A DNA stretch of 64,000 nucleotides from Dichetophora obliterata (taxonomy: Eukaryota > Arthropoda > Insecta > Diptera > Sciomyzidae), in assembly GCA_963920525.1 (NCBI GenBank), contig OY986437.1:117440215-117504214 (forward strand), given 5' to 3'. Made by a program: the position numbers and the translations under genes. Every line of letters begins with the position of its first letter. The stretch's first letter is position 1. Below are positions 25,487 through 36,463 of the stretch, piece after piece. The notes beneath the pieces are model-generated. The model was given only the letters and a program-made list of their open reading frames with translations, was not told where the DNA came from and searched no databases.

Positions 25487-25850
25487 AAGAGGGCGTGGCA
25501 CCTCCTATATAATCGTAATTTGTGATATCAGATAGCTTTGGAGTTATACGAGCAGGTCTCACTACCTCAAAATTTGGTATTCGAACACAATTTACACATG
25601 CAGCTTCACTGATTACATTTTATGAGCGTTGGACAAGAGGGCGTGGCATCTCATATACAACACAAATTTGCAATATCGCATAGCAGATAGGTGGCTCCCG
25701 AACATAAATATTTATGCAATGGCGAACATTCTGTCTGAGTTGGGAATTGAACACGGGCTACCACGGTTCCTTAGCTTACGGGCCACGCACTCAGTAAGCT
25801 ACGGCCGCCACTAAAATGTGTGATGGACAAGAGGGCGTGTCATCAACGTG
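25487..25850 (+). repeat. Two copies of the GGGCGTGGC dispersed repeat, split by a SINE
   Basis: GAGGGCGTGGCACCTCCTAT and GAGGGCGTGGCATCTCATAT begin successive units, each followed by a TTTG(C/T)(A/G)ATATC-type segment and ACACAATTTACACATG. The same repeat occurs inverted as a tandem block at 44.9-45.4 kb. A minus-strand SINE head interrupts the second copy. Confidence 0.65.
25722..25812 (-). mobile_element. tRNA-derived SINE head fragment
   Basis: On minus: a GGCGGCCGTAGC start, an A-box region altered by a small deletion, GGCCCGTAAGC, and a B-box-like TTCAATTCCC. Only the 5' head of the family is present. Confidence 0.7.
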
Positions 25851-26170
25851 TCAGGTTTCAGCTAGTTGCCTATAGAGAAAAGTGCACACATTTAGTTTTG
25901 ACTTCGAAACACTTAATTGTATTAGAACAAAATAAAATTTCGTAACTTTCTTCTCTGTTATTACAATTAGACGTACTTGCATGATTTTTGGTTTAAAAAA
26001 AATATCAATTTTTTATCAAAAAAGCTGTAAAAACACAAATATTCTTGAGATATGTACGCATACATATGCAAATAAATTTTTTTTTGCAGTTCATCAAAGT
26101 GTTAGTTAAATTTATCTCTTCTTATTTATGCTATACTTTACATCACTAATTTAAATAAAACAAAGTTTTA

Positions 26171-26702
26171 TTAAGCCATTAACCGCGGTTGGGTATTTTT
26201 TACCCATGAATATGCTTCTGCAGAATTGATCATATCTCAGGACTGGTAACAGCTAAGTGTTTAATATTTTATAGCTTTAAGAAAACATAGAGCTATAAAT
26301 TGTTTTTGGAGTGTGTCAAGAAATTTTTACGTTAACTACTACATTTTCCAAGTCAAAAGTGATTATGTTTTAAATTCAGAAAATTTGTGTTATAATCATA
26401 TGTAAAAAATTTTATATATTAAAAAAAATGTAAAAGCTCTCTTAAACACTTTACCAACTATACCTGCTATTGATAGAAAATTCTTGATACACAACTCTGC
26501 TGTCGTTGCAGAAGGAATTTGTGCCCACTTAGAACACATTAACGACGATTGGGTATTTTTATACCCACCTTATATCTCGACTACGGTGAAAGATGCAAAC
26601 TTGAAATTTGATGTGTGGATCACTTATGTGATCACCTGTGATCAATATAAGTGATTCAAAAAAATCGTACATAGCATTTGGAAGCCGTGGTTAATGGGTT
26701 AA
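26171..26702. mobile_element. TTAA-flanked non-autonomous element, possible piggyBac type
   Basis: The ends read TTAAGCCATTAACCGCGGTT (26171-26190) and, inverted, TTAACCCATTAACCACGGCT (26702 downward). TTAA at both ends fits a piggyBac target site. TTAACC also occurs inside the repeat, so target site versus repeat is uncertain. No transposase. The interior carries two TTGGGTATTTTT-containing segments. Confidence 0.5.
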
Positions 26703-26756
26703 TCAGCGATTTATACCCCACGTATATAAAAAGCGTAAGGGGTATATTAACTTTGT

Positions 26757-27480
26757 CACTTCGTTTGTAACGCACAGAAGGAGGCGTGGCAGGTATAGAA
26801 AACTATATATATTCTTGATAAGCATCATCTCCTGACTCGATTTAGCCATGTCCGTTTGTCCGTCTGTGATCACGATTACAGCCGTAATTTTAAAGCTGTC
26901 GTAATGCAATTTAACATATAAGCTTTATATTAAAAAATAAAGATCAAGTTTGAAAATGAGCCAAATCAGATGAAAACCACTCTTACCGCCCATATGAAGT
27001 GACTTTACCAAAATGGTACACTTCTTTAAATTCCACAAAAGTTCAAATCTTCCAAATAAGCTTTTACTCTTAATAAACACTTTGAGTATGAAATCTGTAA
27101 AAATCGAATGAAAACCACGACTAGCTCCCATACAAAGTGACTTTATGAAATCACTAAAATATCCATAAATATTTCTTAAAATTTTGCAAATAACTTTAAA
27201 TCTTACCTTTGCTCTTGATGTTTGGAATTTTGTTAAAAAAAGTGAAAATTCCGCCCACCTCCCATAAAAAGTGATGTCATCATAATAGCAAAACCTTTAT
27301 AAACTCCAAAACAATTAATGTTGAAATTGTGCACATAAGCTTTAGTAAATAAAAAGGAATCTGAGTTTCAAATGTGAAATATTTGGGTGAAATATTTGAG
27401 GCCTTATAAAAGTGACGTCACCAAAATAATACAACATTCAAGACTTCGAATAAACTAAAATAAGGCCGTGTGGGTATTTT
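26757..27480. repeat. Dispersed repeat followed by four degenerate tandem units of about 137 bp
   Basis: A GGAGGCGTGGCAGGTATAGA head (26781) is also found at 37.67 kb. It is followed by units anchored on AAGTGACTTTA-like sequence near 26997, 27134, 27269 and 27409, a spacing of 135-140 bp. Each unit also contains CCCATA before the anchor and AATC(A/G)GATGAAAACCAC-like text. Confidence 0.65.
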
Positions 27481-27799
27481 AACTGCGGTCCAGTCGAAGA
27501 TATATCCTTACTAGGTTTATTGTAAATTAATCTATATACTTTCACAAAAGATTACCATTACATAAGAAATTTAAAAGTTAACAACTTTAATCAGAGCACT
27601 TAATACAAAAATTACTATCTTGAGCCTTTAAAATAATAAAAAAAAACACAAAAGGCACCTTATTACGACTCCCATGATAAATATATCGGATAAAGCAATC
27701 GTTTTCAAAATGGGTTTCTGTGTATACTAGCTTTTGTCCTTGTGGATTGAGAAAATCTCACACTGTACAATAGCTTGATTATGCCATTTCTTTCAGACA

Positions 27800-28050
27800 A
27801 AAAGCAGAAGAAATCAAAAGCGATTTCAATTGGCCTCCACGTTCATCCGATTTAACAGCTCCCGACTATTTTCTTTAGAGTTATTTGAAACAAAGTGTGT
27901 ACGTTAATAAGTCAGCGACCATACCCGAGCTAAAAATAACATTCGCCTGTAATTTTATGAAAAGTTATGGAAAATGTATTAGAAAGAGCACAAATATTCG
28001 ACGCTGAAAATGGCAACTTCTTGCGAGATATCATTTTTCATGTTTAAGCT
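27800..28050 (+). pseudogene. Mariner-like transposase, C-terminal part, decayed
   Basis: W-P-P-R-S-S-D-L-T-A-P-D-Y-F at about 27830-27872 is the block carrying the third catalytic acidic residue of mariner-like transposases (the D of A-P-D-Y). It is followed by Y-L-K-Q-S-V-Y-V-N-K and an A-T-I-P-E-L-K helix, with stops and shifts. Orientation matches the N-terminal remnant at 24.9 kb. The segment with the first two catalytic residues is not visible in between. Confidence 0.7.
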
Positions 28051-28240
28051 CAAAATATTCTCCATTAACATACTGCATATAAAAAAAATTATAATTACAA
28101 ACCATTAAATAAAAAAGTTATTAAACATTCAAACCGTAATCATAATGAAAATCATGTTGAAATGTTTGTCCATTGAATAAAAATTAAATTTAATTAGAAA
28201 TGTGGAAAAAGCAGAGAAAAACGTTTTAAAAAATATGGTA

Positions 28241-28500
28241 TCAATTGAAGACATGAGTGGATGAAGGTGATATGTCGCAATTATCTAGTTTCGAGAAAAT
28301 TGAGTTTAAACTTCCACTTTTGTACTGAAATCTATACTTATCAAAGTTTGTGAGGAAGTTAATTTCTACAATAGCCACAAACATGGCTGTTTTAAATTTT
28401 AAAATAGTGTGTAAGCAGATAAGACCTTCATCCATGCATAGAACACCGAAAATCCGAAAATGAGACACATCACCTTCATCCACTCATGTCTTCAATTATT
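28241..28500. mobile_element. MITE-like element with about 35-bp terminal inverted repeats
   Basis: AATTGAAGACATGAGTGGAT at 28243-28262 is mirrored at the right end (28477-28496). The match runs on inward through GAAGGTGATRTGTC. Length is about 255 bp. The short minus-strand frame across it is a by-product. No clear target duplication. Confidence 0.7.
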
Positions 28501-30515
28501 AGGTACATTATTACGGATGTGGCACTTCTTTTAACTACATCAAAAGAATAAATAAAAAAACCAATGTTTGATGCCGTCGAAAAAGCATTCCACGATTGGT
28601 TAACAGCAGATAGAAATCAGCACATGTTCTTATATCTCTATAAGTCCACGTGTTCACAAGTCGAACTTTTTTTAGGAGAACGGTAATTCGAGTAAGAGAA
28701 GTTAAACTTTGTGTTGTTACGCTATAACTAAGTCCAATTTGAAGATGGTGGTTTATGCTCTAATTGTCATTAACCATTAAGGTAGATTTTAATGACACCT
28801 CGCCGAGTTAAAAAAATTTATTAATCCAATTAAAAATTTGTTTGCACATATTACATATTGACAGTACATTCAGGGTCATTCAGGGGATCATCATAGTGTC
28901 CTCTAATAAGTCCTTTGATCACTACTCTCTTGTTACTGACGGTCCCTAGAGAAATTGAAATTTTTTTCAAGTAGAATTAAAAACTAATTATTTCGATTAT
29001 TACTTTATACGTTATTACAAAACAAAATAATTTTTATTACACTTATTTACTTTAAATTGCATTTTTTATGTTAAAGATAATGTTCTAGAATGATTATCAG
29101 TTACCTATTCGTATTAAGTTGAGGCCCAGTTAATAATTCTGCATATGGCACATATGAAAATTTCTCATCAATACGTAAGAAGTTAAAGCTGTCAGCTGTG
29201 AAATATTTGAATAATCGTTTCTTACAAAAAGGAAATAAGAGTCGCTTTAATAGACTGGTTCTTGATAACCAATTTAGTTAATTTAAATTATTTTCATGCG
29301 AGTAAAAAACAATAGCTAATACATATATTCAAATTGGTTTCATTTAACAATTTATATAAATTTACAAATATTATATAGATTTATTAGCAAAAATTTTGGG
29401 TCCTTTAGTTTTTAATTAAATTTGATTTAATTTTTGATTATCAGGCTTGTGTTTTTTAATTTTTTTATAAACATATAGAGCATCGAAACCTTATTACAAA
29501 TTGTTGAAATTTTTCTTAAAATTGTTACATTTTGTCAATTAGAGTTCTATAATGAACTTTTAAACACTATGAATTCATATTGTAAGTTTATTTGTGTCTA
29601 TCGAAATGCTTATGCCTTCAAATATGTTTCAATGTATGTATGTATGTGTGTATAAAACATATCGGTGCTTTGGAACGATAGAAAAAACACAGTGAAAACA
29701 AGAGTATTTCGCACTTATAAGAATTTATGAAAATTTTTGTTGTTACATAAATTAACTTGCTTTTGTTGATTTTCAAATTTTTACTTAATAAAAATGTTGG
29801 TTCCACAGTGAAATATCTGTTGATCTATTCAAATGAGAGAGTGAGTGTTTTGCATTTAAAGTGTTTTTGCATTTGTTTTGGCTAACAAAAGCTGCATTGT
29901 TATAAGTATTTAGACTGTTCTTTTTAATTGAGAATACGTTTAAATTTATAAAAAAATTGTTTCTTGATTTGATCTAATCATCTTATTGATGAATTAATCG
30001 ATTCCATTTTTTGACGTACCCGATAGCTCAGAGGAAGTATGTCTAATCCGGCAACTCAGACATCAGAGAACCTTGTTAAAAAAACATTTTGTTACTTAAA
30101 CAGATACAAATATAAAAAAATATATTTTTGAACTCATTGAACTCGAACTTGCAAAATTTCAGTTAAAATTTTTAAAAAGTGATGGATTGGTAAACACACT
30201 CGGCTAACAAGACGGTGCCATGTTTGGTTTCGACAGTCAGTATAAGTTAATTAAGCTTCATCGTTTCATTGTGAAAACACAAATTTTACTCTTTATCTAA
30301 CTGCGTTGTTGTAAGAGAATTTAACAACTCAAATGCAGTCAAGTTAAAAAGTACCTTTGTTGAGACAAAACAAATGCAAAATGCTAAATTAAGCTTAAGT
30401 GTAAAATGTTTTGAATGTACGATTTATTTTCCGATGTATATCGTTCCAAGATAGCGATTTGTATTTGTTATTTCTTTATTAATTCTTTTTATTATTGTGA
30501 ATGAACAAAATATAT
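28501..30515. other. 3' flank and likely 3' UTR of the RGK gene
   Basis: AT-rich, no coding frame recognised. On the minus strand, AATAAA-type signals lie at 30493-30488, 30480-30475 and 30428-30423, shortly after the stop codon. I cannot choose the polyadenylation site. Confidence 0.45.
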
Positions 30516-30662
30516 TTAGAGAACTTGTAAATTTTCGCAGTTTTTAAACTTTGAGTCCTCCTTGCCAAGTATCCATGTGAGCATCTGTCGCGCCTTCATG
30601 CTCGCTAAAACGACACTGCGACTTTTGTACCAATGAGGCTGTGAGGTGCCTTCGCGGTGACC
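30516..30662 (-). CDS. RGK-family GTPase, terminal coding exon
   Basis: The minus strand has an acceptor (TTTACAG, AG at 30664-30663) followed by 48 codons and TAA at 30518-30516. The peptide starts G-H-R-E-G-T and contains an aromatic/basic stretch (A-R-Q-M-L-T-W-I-L-G-K) that could be the calmodulin-binding region known in RGK proteins. It ends S-K-F-K-N-C-E-N-L-Q-V-L. A C-terminal C-x2-L-x-V-L is the hallmark of Rad, Gem, Rem and fly Rgk, which lack a prenylation box. RGK proteins inhibit voltage-gated calcium channels and act at the inner face of the plasma membrane (family knowledge). The exon begins in phase 0, matching the donor phase of the exons at 35.6 and 53.1 kb. Which fly paralogue it is cannot be told from this fragment. 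Confidence 0.85.
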   Translation of the reverse strand, partial: GHREGTSQPHWYKSRSVVLASMKARQMLTWILGKEDSKFKNCENLQVL

Positions 30663-31471
30663 CTGTAAATTACATGAAACATATTTTTTTTAACAATAGT
30701 TCTGAAATAAGTGCAAAATACAAGGGAAATAAGATATTAAAGTGTTTCATGGATAAAGCAATAAATATTTATTGAGTTAAAATCAGTCGTTGGTAGCGAC
30801 GAAAACTTTTTCTTACCCGCTGACTCTCTACGCTTTATTCTTAGCTCTAGTAATCGATATGAAAATTTTCAAATATCAAGCTCAATCAATCATATTCAGA
30901 TTGCATGAAAAAAAAGTTGCATTAATTTGAGAACATTAACGAGCTCTAGCCACTCACTATTCAAATAAAAATAAGTTTTAAGCGCAAGGTTAACGTTCTG
31001 AACCGTTATGCACTAAGTGTTGCCACATAATTGAGTACCTATGTAAATTCATTAAAATTCGTAACGTTCTGCTTTATTTACTATGCTATAGGTACAGCCA
31101 AATCGAAGGATTTTCAAAGCTTGTTTTGTGGAAAGAAGAGATTGACTCGATTCACTTACGCAATATTTTGTCAATAGACAATTTAAGTGAAGACCAATTA
31201 AATGAAAAATAACTTCGTGCTTTAAAGTAATTGGAGAAAAATTGGTATTATTTAATCCTAATTGAATGAATATCGTAACGCGTGAAATGGAGTGGGGAGG
31301 GTTCGAAGGACCGTCACATGTTGTCACATGGAAGGCTAGAAATGTGTGTTTTTGCTTTATACTATTTGTGTATGTATGTGCTGGCAGTATTAAGGTTCGC
31401 TGATTTCGAATCTTATCCCAATAAACACCAAACGAAGAACGATTCGTAAGCGAACTCGTTAACGAGTCCGA

Positions 31472-31513
31472 AATCTCGGACTCGCAATCTCGGACTCGCA
31501 ATCTCGGACTCGG
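31472..31513. repeat. Three tandem 14-bp units (AATCTCGGACTCGC)
   Basis: Three consecutive copies at 31472-31485, 31486-31499 and 31500-31513, the last slightly diverged. They sit in a zone rich in CGAG/CTCG motifs. Confidence 0.85.
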
Positions 31514-31778
31514 AAGCGAGCTCGAAACGTACACGAGATCTTAGATCCATAAACTTTTCTAAGTGATTTTTCCCAACAAAAACTTGAAAATATTTTTAGT
31601 GAAAATTATTAACATTAAAATAAACACTTAATAAAAAGATATATGGTAAAAAATTCCCATAAATATCTTAATACAAAATTAAATAAAAAGACTAAGAATT
31701 TTTTCATATAAAAATGAAGACTATTATATCATTGTTAGCTTCTAAGAATACCTCAAATAATATATAAAAAATTCCAAG

Positions 31779-32180
31779 TCTTTTCATATAATTTTCATTG
31801 AAGAAATTTCTATGAAAAATTTCCAAGTCTTTTCATATCATTTTCTATGAAGAAATTTATATGAAGAAATTCTAAGTCTTTTCACATAATTTTTTATAGA
31901 TTCGAGAACTCGTGTTCGTTTCGAGCTCGTTTACAAGTTCGAGATCTCGTGTTTTTTTCGAATTCATAACAAAGCCAAATTTTTGACATGGACATATTTT
32001 ATTTAATAAAAACTATTTTTTAATTGTTAGCTGCTTAAAATCGTCAATTAAAATAAAAAAAATTTCATAATTTTTATATAAAAAAAATTTTAACTATTTT
32101 CATATAAATTTTGTATGGATCCAAGATCTCGTGTTCGTTTCGAGCTCGTTTACGAGACCGAGATCTCGTATTTGTTTGTT
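31779..32180. repeat. Roughly 50-bp tandem units and two GAGCTCGTTTAC direct repeats
   Basis: AAGTCTTTTCATATAATTTT-like units recur about every 50 bp from 31779 to 31900. Then TCGTGTTCGTTTCGAGCTCG followed by TTTAC occurs at 31909-31934 and again at 32127-32152. CGAGATCTCG palindromes follow each copy. Confidence 0.65.
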
Positions 32181-32288
32181 GTTTTCTTAATAAAAAAAAA
32201 TTTTTAAAAACATTTTTAAAAATAAATCATTTGTTTTTAGTACGCTGTTATTATTACATGTTTTGAGCAAACAAATTTTTTTGATCTA

Positions 32289-33157
32289 TAGTCATGTGAA
32301 AGTAAATAGGGACACCTATATTTTTATATTTGAAGCTGAATGAATTATATACAAAGTGCTACAGATATAGCATTAATTCCCTCGGCTGGTGGTTCTTCTT
32401 GATAAGGCAAGTATAACACTTTATGGAATTTCCTCCCGCATTGTAAAACTTTCAAGATACAGGGTGTTTTACGGTTTTGGTACGTGTTTAGTATTATTGA
32501 TCTAGAATCTAAACTACTCACCATAAAATAAAAAATAATATTTTGTATTTTAGAAAAAATATCAGATTTTTCATAAGTATATCAATCGTTTTCATGTCAT
32601 GTGCTGTAGCGGAGAAAAAATTTTGAGATTATCCAAGAAAATATCGACAAATTTTCTATCTTTTGTTTTAGCGGAGCTGTTACTGTCCAAAGTTAGAATT
32701 TAAAAAAATACTGTTGATTAAGTGTATTTTTACATGAAAAAAAGACATTTTAAATTTGGATGATTACAGCTCCGCTTAAACAAAAGATACAAAATTTGTT
32801 GATATTTCGTTGAGTAATCTCAAAATTTTAGCTCAGCTGCAGCACATGACATGAAAGTGGTTGATATATTGATGGAAAGATTGATATTTTTTCTAAAATA
32901 CAAAATATTACTTTTTATTTTATGGTGAGTAGTTTAGATTCTAGATCAATAATACTAAACACGTACCAAAACCGTAAAACACCCTGTATCTTGAAAGTTT
33001 TACAATGTGGGAGGAAATTCCATAAAGTTTTATACTTGCCTTATCAGGAGGAACCACCACTCGAGGGAATTAATACTATATCTGTTGCACCTTGTATGTA
33101 ATCCATGCAGCTTTAAATATAAAAATACAGGTGTCCCTATTTATTTTTACATGACTG
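32289..33157. mobile_element. Tc1/mariner-type foldback MITE, arms about 400 bp
   Basis: The sequence reads inward from TAGTCATGTGAAAGTAAATA at 32289 and, inverted, from CAGTCATGTAAAAATAAATA at 33157. Similarity continues through most of each roughly 400-bp arm to a loop near 32695-32760. TA dinucleotides (32287-32288 and 33158-33159) flank it, as for Tc1/mariner insertions. There is no transposase. Such an element would be mobilised in trans, and its transcript would form a long hairpin. Confidence 0.85.
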
Positions 33158-33293
33158 TATATAAATAAAAAATTTATAAAAAATTTAAAAAAAACTAACA
33201 TTTCGAACTTTCGTAAAAAACTTTTGCATAAAAAAAAGGTTGGTCCTGGTTGGGGTTTGAACTTCACGACCGAAGACTAGCTTTCATTCTTAA

Positions 33294-33633
33294 AAATAAA
33301 AGATATAAACTGGCCATTTCAGCCCTTAGAAGGACTTTGACCTAGCTTCTAATGTTCAATTGTGTTGTGCGTGTTATTAAATGTTGGATCACAAATGACC
33401 GAGAACTGAACCTACGTGTTTTATGCCGACTCCGAACGGCTTATGTTCTCAAGAAGCTTTACATGGCAATTTTTACTCTCTGCGGTTTGCCATTGTCTGC
33501 AGAGAGATGACGACCGAACAGAAAAATTAGTTCAATTGAAAAAACTTTCTGTCTGAGCTGGAATTGAACTCGGGCTACCGGGGTTCTTTAGCTTAGGGGC
33601 CACGCACTCTACCCACTAGGCTACGGCCGCCAC
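33294..33633 (-). mobile_element. Full-length tRNA-derived SINE with 15-bp target duplication
   Basis: On minus it runs GGCGGCCGTAGCCTAGTGGG (tRNA-like head with A box), then B-box-like GAGTTCAATTCC. A core with GACAATGGCAAACCGCAGAG and GAGAACATAAGCCGTTCGGA follows, and the tail is GGGCTGAAATGGCCAGTTTA. The flanks AGCTTTCATTCTTAA at 33279-33293 and 33634-33648 are identical. RNA polymerase III transcription is expected from the boxes. It lies in the same orientation as the host gene. Confidence 0.9.
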
Positions 33634-33719
33634 AGCTTTCATTCTTAATGGAGCAAATTAAGTGACAATTAATTAACAACTGCGATGGTCGAATAGATTT
33701 AAAAAAAAAATTTTACACT

Positions 33720-33825
33720 AGGGTGGACCCTAAAAATGTGCTTTTGTTTTATACTCTTTGTAGATGCGCTAGTCGCAGTTTCCGAATTAGATGTAAGAAT
33801 TTGACACTAGGGTGGACCCTAAAAA
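33720..33825. repeat. Two AGGGTGGACCCTAAAAA copies 89 bp apart
   Basis: The 17-bp motif occurs at 33720-33736 and 33809-33825, both preceded by ACACT. Its AGGGTGGACCCT core is palindromic, which suggests a relict transposon end or a small tandem unit. Confidence 0.6.
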
Positions 33826-34796
33826 CTTTTCGAATAAATCTAGCTCATTCAAATTCATATTCTGAAAAAGCTCTTTTTGCATCAATAGTGATCAAAATCG
33901 TTACGAATAGCAAGCAGTCCACAATTGCGTAAATTACCAAAATAAGGATTGGTTCTATAACTTATACAATATTATTCGCTTAGCGTTCTTCAATTAAATT
34001 CCACCAAATATTGTGCCCTTAGGCGAAAAAGGCGCTTAAGCAAATTTTTTTAACGGCCTTATGGCAAATTTTTTAACGGCCAAGATATTTGAATTCACAG
34101 AAGCACCTAAGTATAAGCGCCTATCAAGAACTTGTGCACTTAAAAAGATTTAGTTTAAAGAAAAAACATAAAATGTATTGTATAAGAAAAAACCTAACAT
34201 AAAAATTAGGATCGATAGTGAACCAATTGAAAATCTTAAGCGTTGCATTTTCAACAGAGGCTGCTAAGCGATGCTTTTAGTATGAAAAATTTATATACAT
34301 ACGATATTGTTTGAAACCTAAGCAACTTTCTCCATTGAAGTGAACAAAGAACTGTTTATCCACTCCAAGCCCATTTTTCCCAAAATAATTTGTTTAAAGT
34401 TTTTCAATATGACCTTGTTATTTATTATGTTGATTTTATATGATTTAAATACAAATTCTAGTTGTTTGGTAGTTTAAAACCGTTTTTTGAACTTTAGGTC
34501 AAGGTTAGAACAATTAATTGTTTTAACGAATCTTTCCAAAGAAACAACAACAACGCTTTCAATATGAAAAAGAAAACATCACTAGCTGATTTTGTTGCAA
34601 TCTCGGCCCTGCTAAAGGCTTCATCAGAAATATTTGTGATACGCCAGGCGATGAGATTTTAATTGCCAATTTCTCAGTTTTTCTCCCATTTTATATTTTC
34701 ATGTTTGTTGATGTATTTTTGCTTAACTTTTTGGGATTTTTTTAAACATTTTTAAATTCAAGCCTGAATAATAACACACAAGAAGTTTCATAGTGG

Positions 34797-34924
34797 AATT
34801 CGCAATGGCTTAGAAGTTCTGAGTTTTCAATAACATGTATCTCGCGCATGTCGTAGTGCTACGCACTAGCCAGCACTCGCCAGCGAGTGCTTTAAAATGA
34901 ATAACATCTAAGCCATTGCGAATT
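34797..34924. repeat. 128-bp palindromic hairpin
   Basis: AATTCGCAATGGCTTAGA (34797-34814) pairs perfectly with the inverted copy at 34907-34924. Inside, a second short palindrome (GCACTCGCCAGCGAGTGC) occurs. It could be a tiny MITE or a transcribed hairpin; I cannot decide. Confidence 0.6.
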
Positions 34925-35581
34925 AGAGAATAGCAACAGACTTTGGAGGCCCACGCAGAAACATTGTTTTAAGGAACTTGCCGTTTTTGTAATGCTTTAA
35001 TTTACTGCTGGGAAGATTCTCAAAATGAAAGGGAACTGATATGAAGAGCATTACAAAAGAGTTCTTACGTCGAATATAGCGAATATATCACAATGAAATA
35101 TAGTATGTTTCCAATCAATATAATACTACATACTTTTAAACTATAAACATTTGCACATGCATTTGCGTGAATTGAAAAGTATAAATAAAAACAATAAAAG
35201 TTAAAAATACATAAGTGCAATATAAAGATAAACATTGAGCGAAATTGCCAGGATGAGTTTGCAAGCGTCAGTTTTGAAATATTTTCATACATTTTTAAGG
35301 CTGCAATATCAATATCTACCCAACGATTTTTCTTGATTGTATTAACTTTGTGTTTGAAATAAAAAAAAAAAAAAAAAAAACAACAACTAAAGTTAAACAA
35401 TAATTAAACTAGATGTTAATGATTTAAGAATTTTAATACTGTTAAAACAATTTTTAATTTTAAAGAGTTCTTGTGTTAATTACATTCGGTGGAATGGGGA
35501 GGGGGTCGGGGTTAATGAAAGAAGTTGTTTGAAGGTTGCCTACAATAATACCGAGTATAAGAGGGGTTCGTTTTTACTCAC

Positions 35582-35698
35582 CAAATTATTACAATTTTTA
35601 TCACTTATGTTTTTTCCCTCATCATTTTCGTAATATTTTTCTGTGATTTTATCTTTGGACTTTTTCGAATTGGTTTTAGTAGAATCCGCTGTATTGGA
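35582..35698 (-). CDS. RGK gene, probable internal (cassette) exon, 39 codons
   Basis: On the minus strand, CCCACTTCAG is followed by 117 nt without a stop in phase 0 and then a GTGAGT donor. Phase and length (a multiple of three) fit exactly between the donor at 53088 and the acceptor at 30662, whether the exon is included or skipped. The peptide is very polar and lysine-rich: S-K-K-S-K-D-K-I-T-E-K-Y-Y-E near its middle. That suits an insertion between the GTPase core and the C-terminal basic tail, a region that varies among RGK proteins. I cannot confirm it by homology. A chance open stretch of this length with correct splice sites and phase is possible but unlikely. Confidence 0.6.
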
Positions 35699-36297
35699 CT
35701 GAAGTGGGTGAAGTTTTTATTTGTTGTTTAGTTTTTATTTTAAAAATGAATTAATATGTTAGTAATTATATTGAAACTCAAAAATATTTCAAGTTGTGTT
35801 GTTAGATTACACGGTGTTACAGCACTTTTTAACTGAACTAGTACAGTTTGAAGGTCTGGTTGAGTACAAGATAAAACGGGTCATAAAAGTATTCTAACAC
35901 AATCGAAATTTTAACTTACTATAAAAAACCGGTATTACGCTTCTTCATGCACTTAAGACCCAGTTACTTAATCACTAATCAACGGATTCTAGATTTCATG
36001 ACAGTTGAAAAGGTCAAATATAGACTTTAAAACGATATATAGTACTTTGTGAAATATATGCAGTTATTATGTATGCAAAGTTTTTGACTTATTTTCCGCG
36101 TTCATCAATTTTGCCGATATTTAAAGACACATTATCATATTCTTCAAAAATTATACTAACTATAACGATATTATAAAAAATTTACTTTTACGAGTACATT
36201 AAGTATTCAGTTTTCACAATTGACCAGCAGAAGTATTTTAACTTAATTTGGATATTTATTTTTAACTTTTTTATTTTAACTGTTTTATGACACTCAC

Positions 36298-36324
36298 GTC
36301 CTTGAACCTAGTCGGCGACTTCGT
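36298..36324 (-). CDS. Possible 27-nt microexon of the RGK gene
   Basis: On minus, TTATTAG is followed by nine sense codons (T-K-S-P-T-R-F-K-D) and a GTGAGT donor at 36297. It is phase 0 on both sides and so compatible with the flanking exons. The sequence is less AT-rich than its surroundings. The peptide would add a basic phospho-site-like patch. Without transcript data this remains a guess. Confidence 0.25.
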
Positions 36325-36463
36325 CTAATAACTCATGATGCATAGTTTGCTAGAAATGTTCGCTTGAGGAAATCTCTACTCTCAAACAATTTATTAGTAA
36401 AATTGCTACGAATGATATTAGTAAACAAAATATTCGAACATTCTACAAATATGCGTACATATA

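Larger units (their letters stand above)
30663..35581 (-). other. Intron of the RGK gene, 4.9 kb
   Basis: It lies between the acceptor at 30664-30663 and the GTGAGT donor at 35581-35576. It contains short repeats (31.4-32.2 kb), a Tc1-type foldback element, a SINE, a small palindromic hairpin and AT-rich filler. The 160-codon minus frame at 31052-31534 shows no domain and overlaps simple repeats, so I do not treat it as a gene. Confidence 0.6.

Noticed and set aside
30010..30250. Two tRNA-like stretches (TAGCTCAGAGG and TGGTTTCGACAG)
   Set aside because: The first lacks a B box, the second a convincing A box. No cloverleaf and no SINE body.
31052..31534. 160-codon open frame on minus
   Set aside because: No domain or splice logic. 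Its N-terminal part is the 14-bp CTCGGACTCG repeat read through, and the rest is low-information AT-rich sequence.
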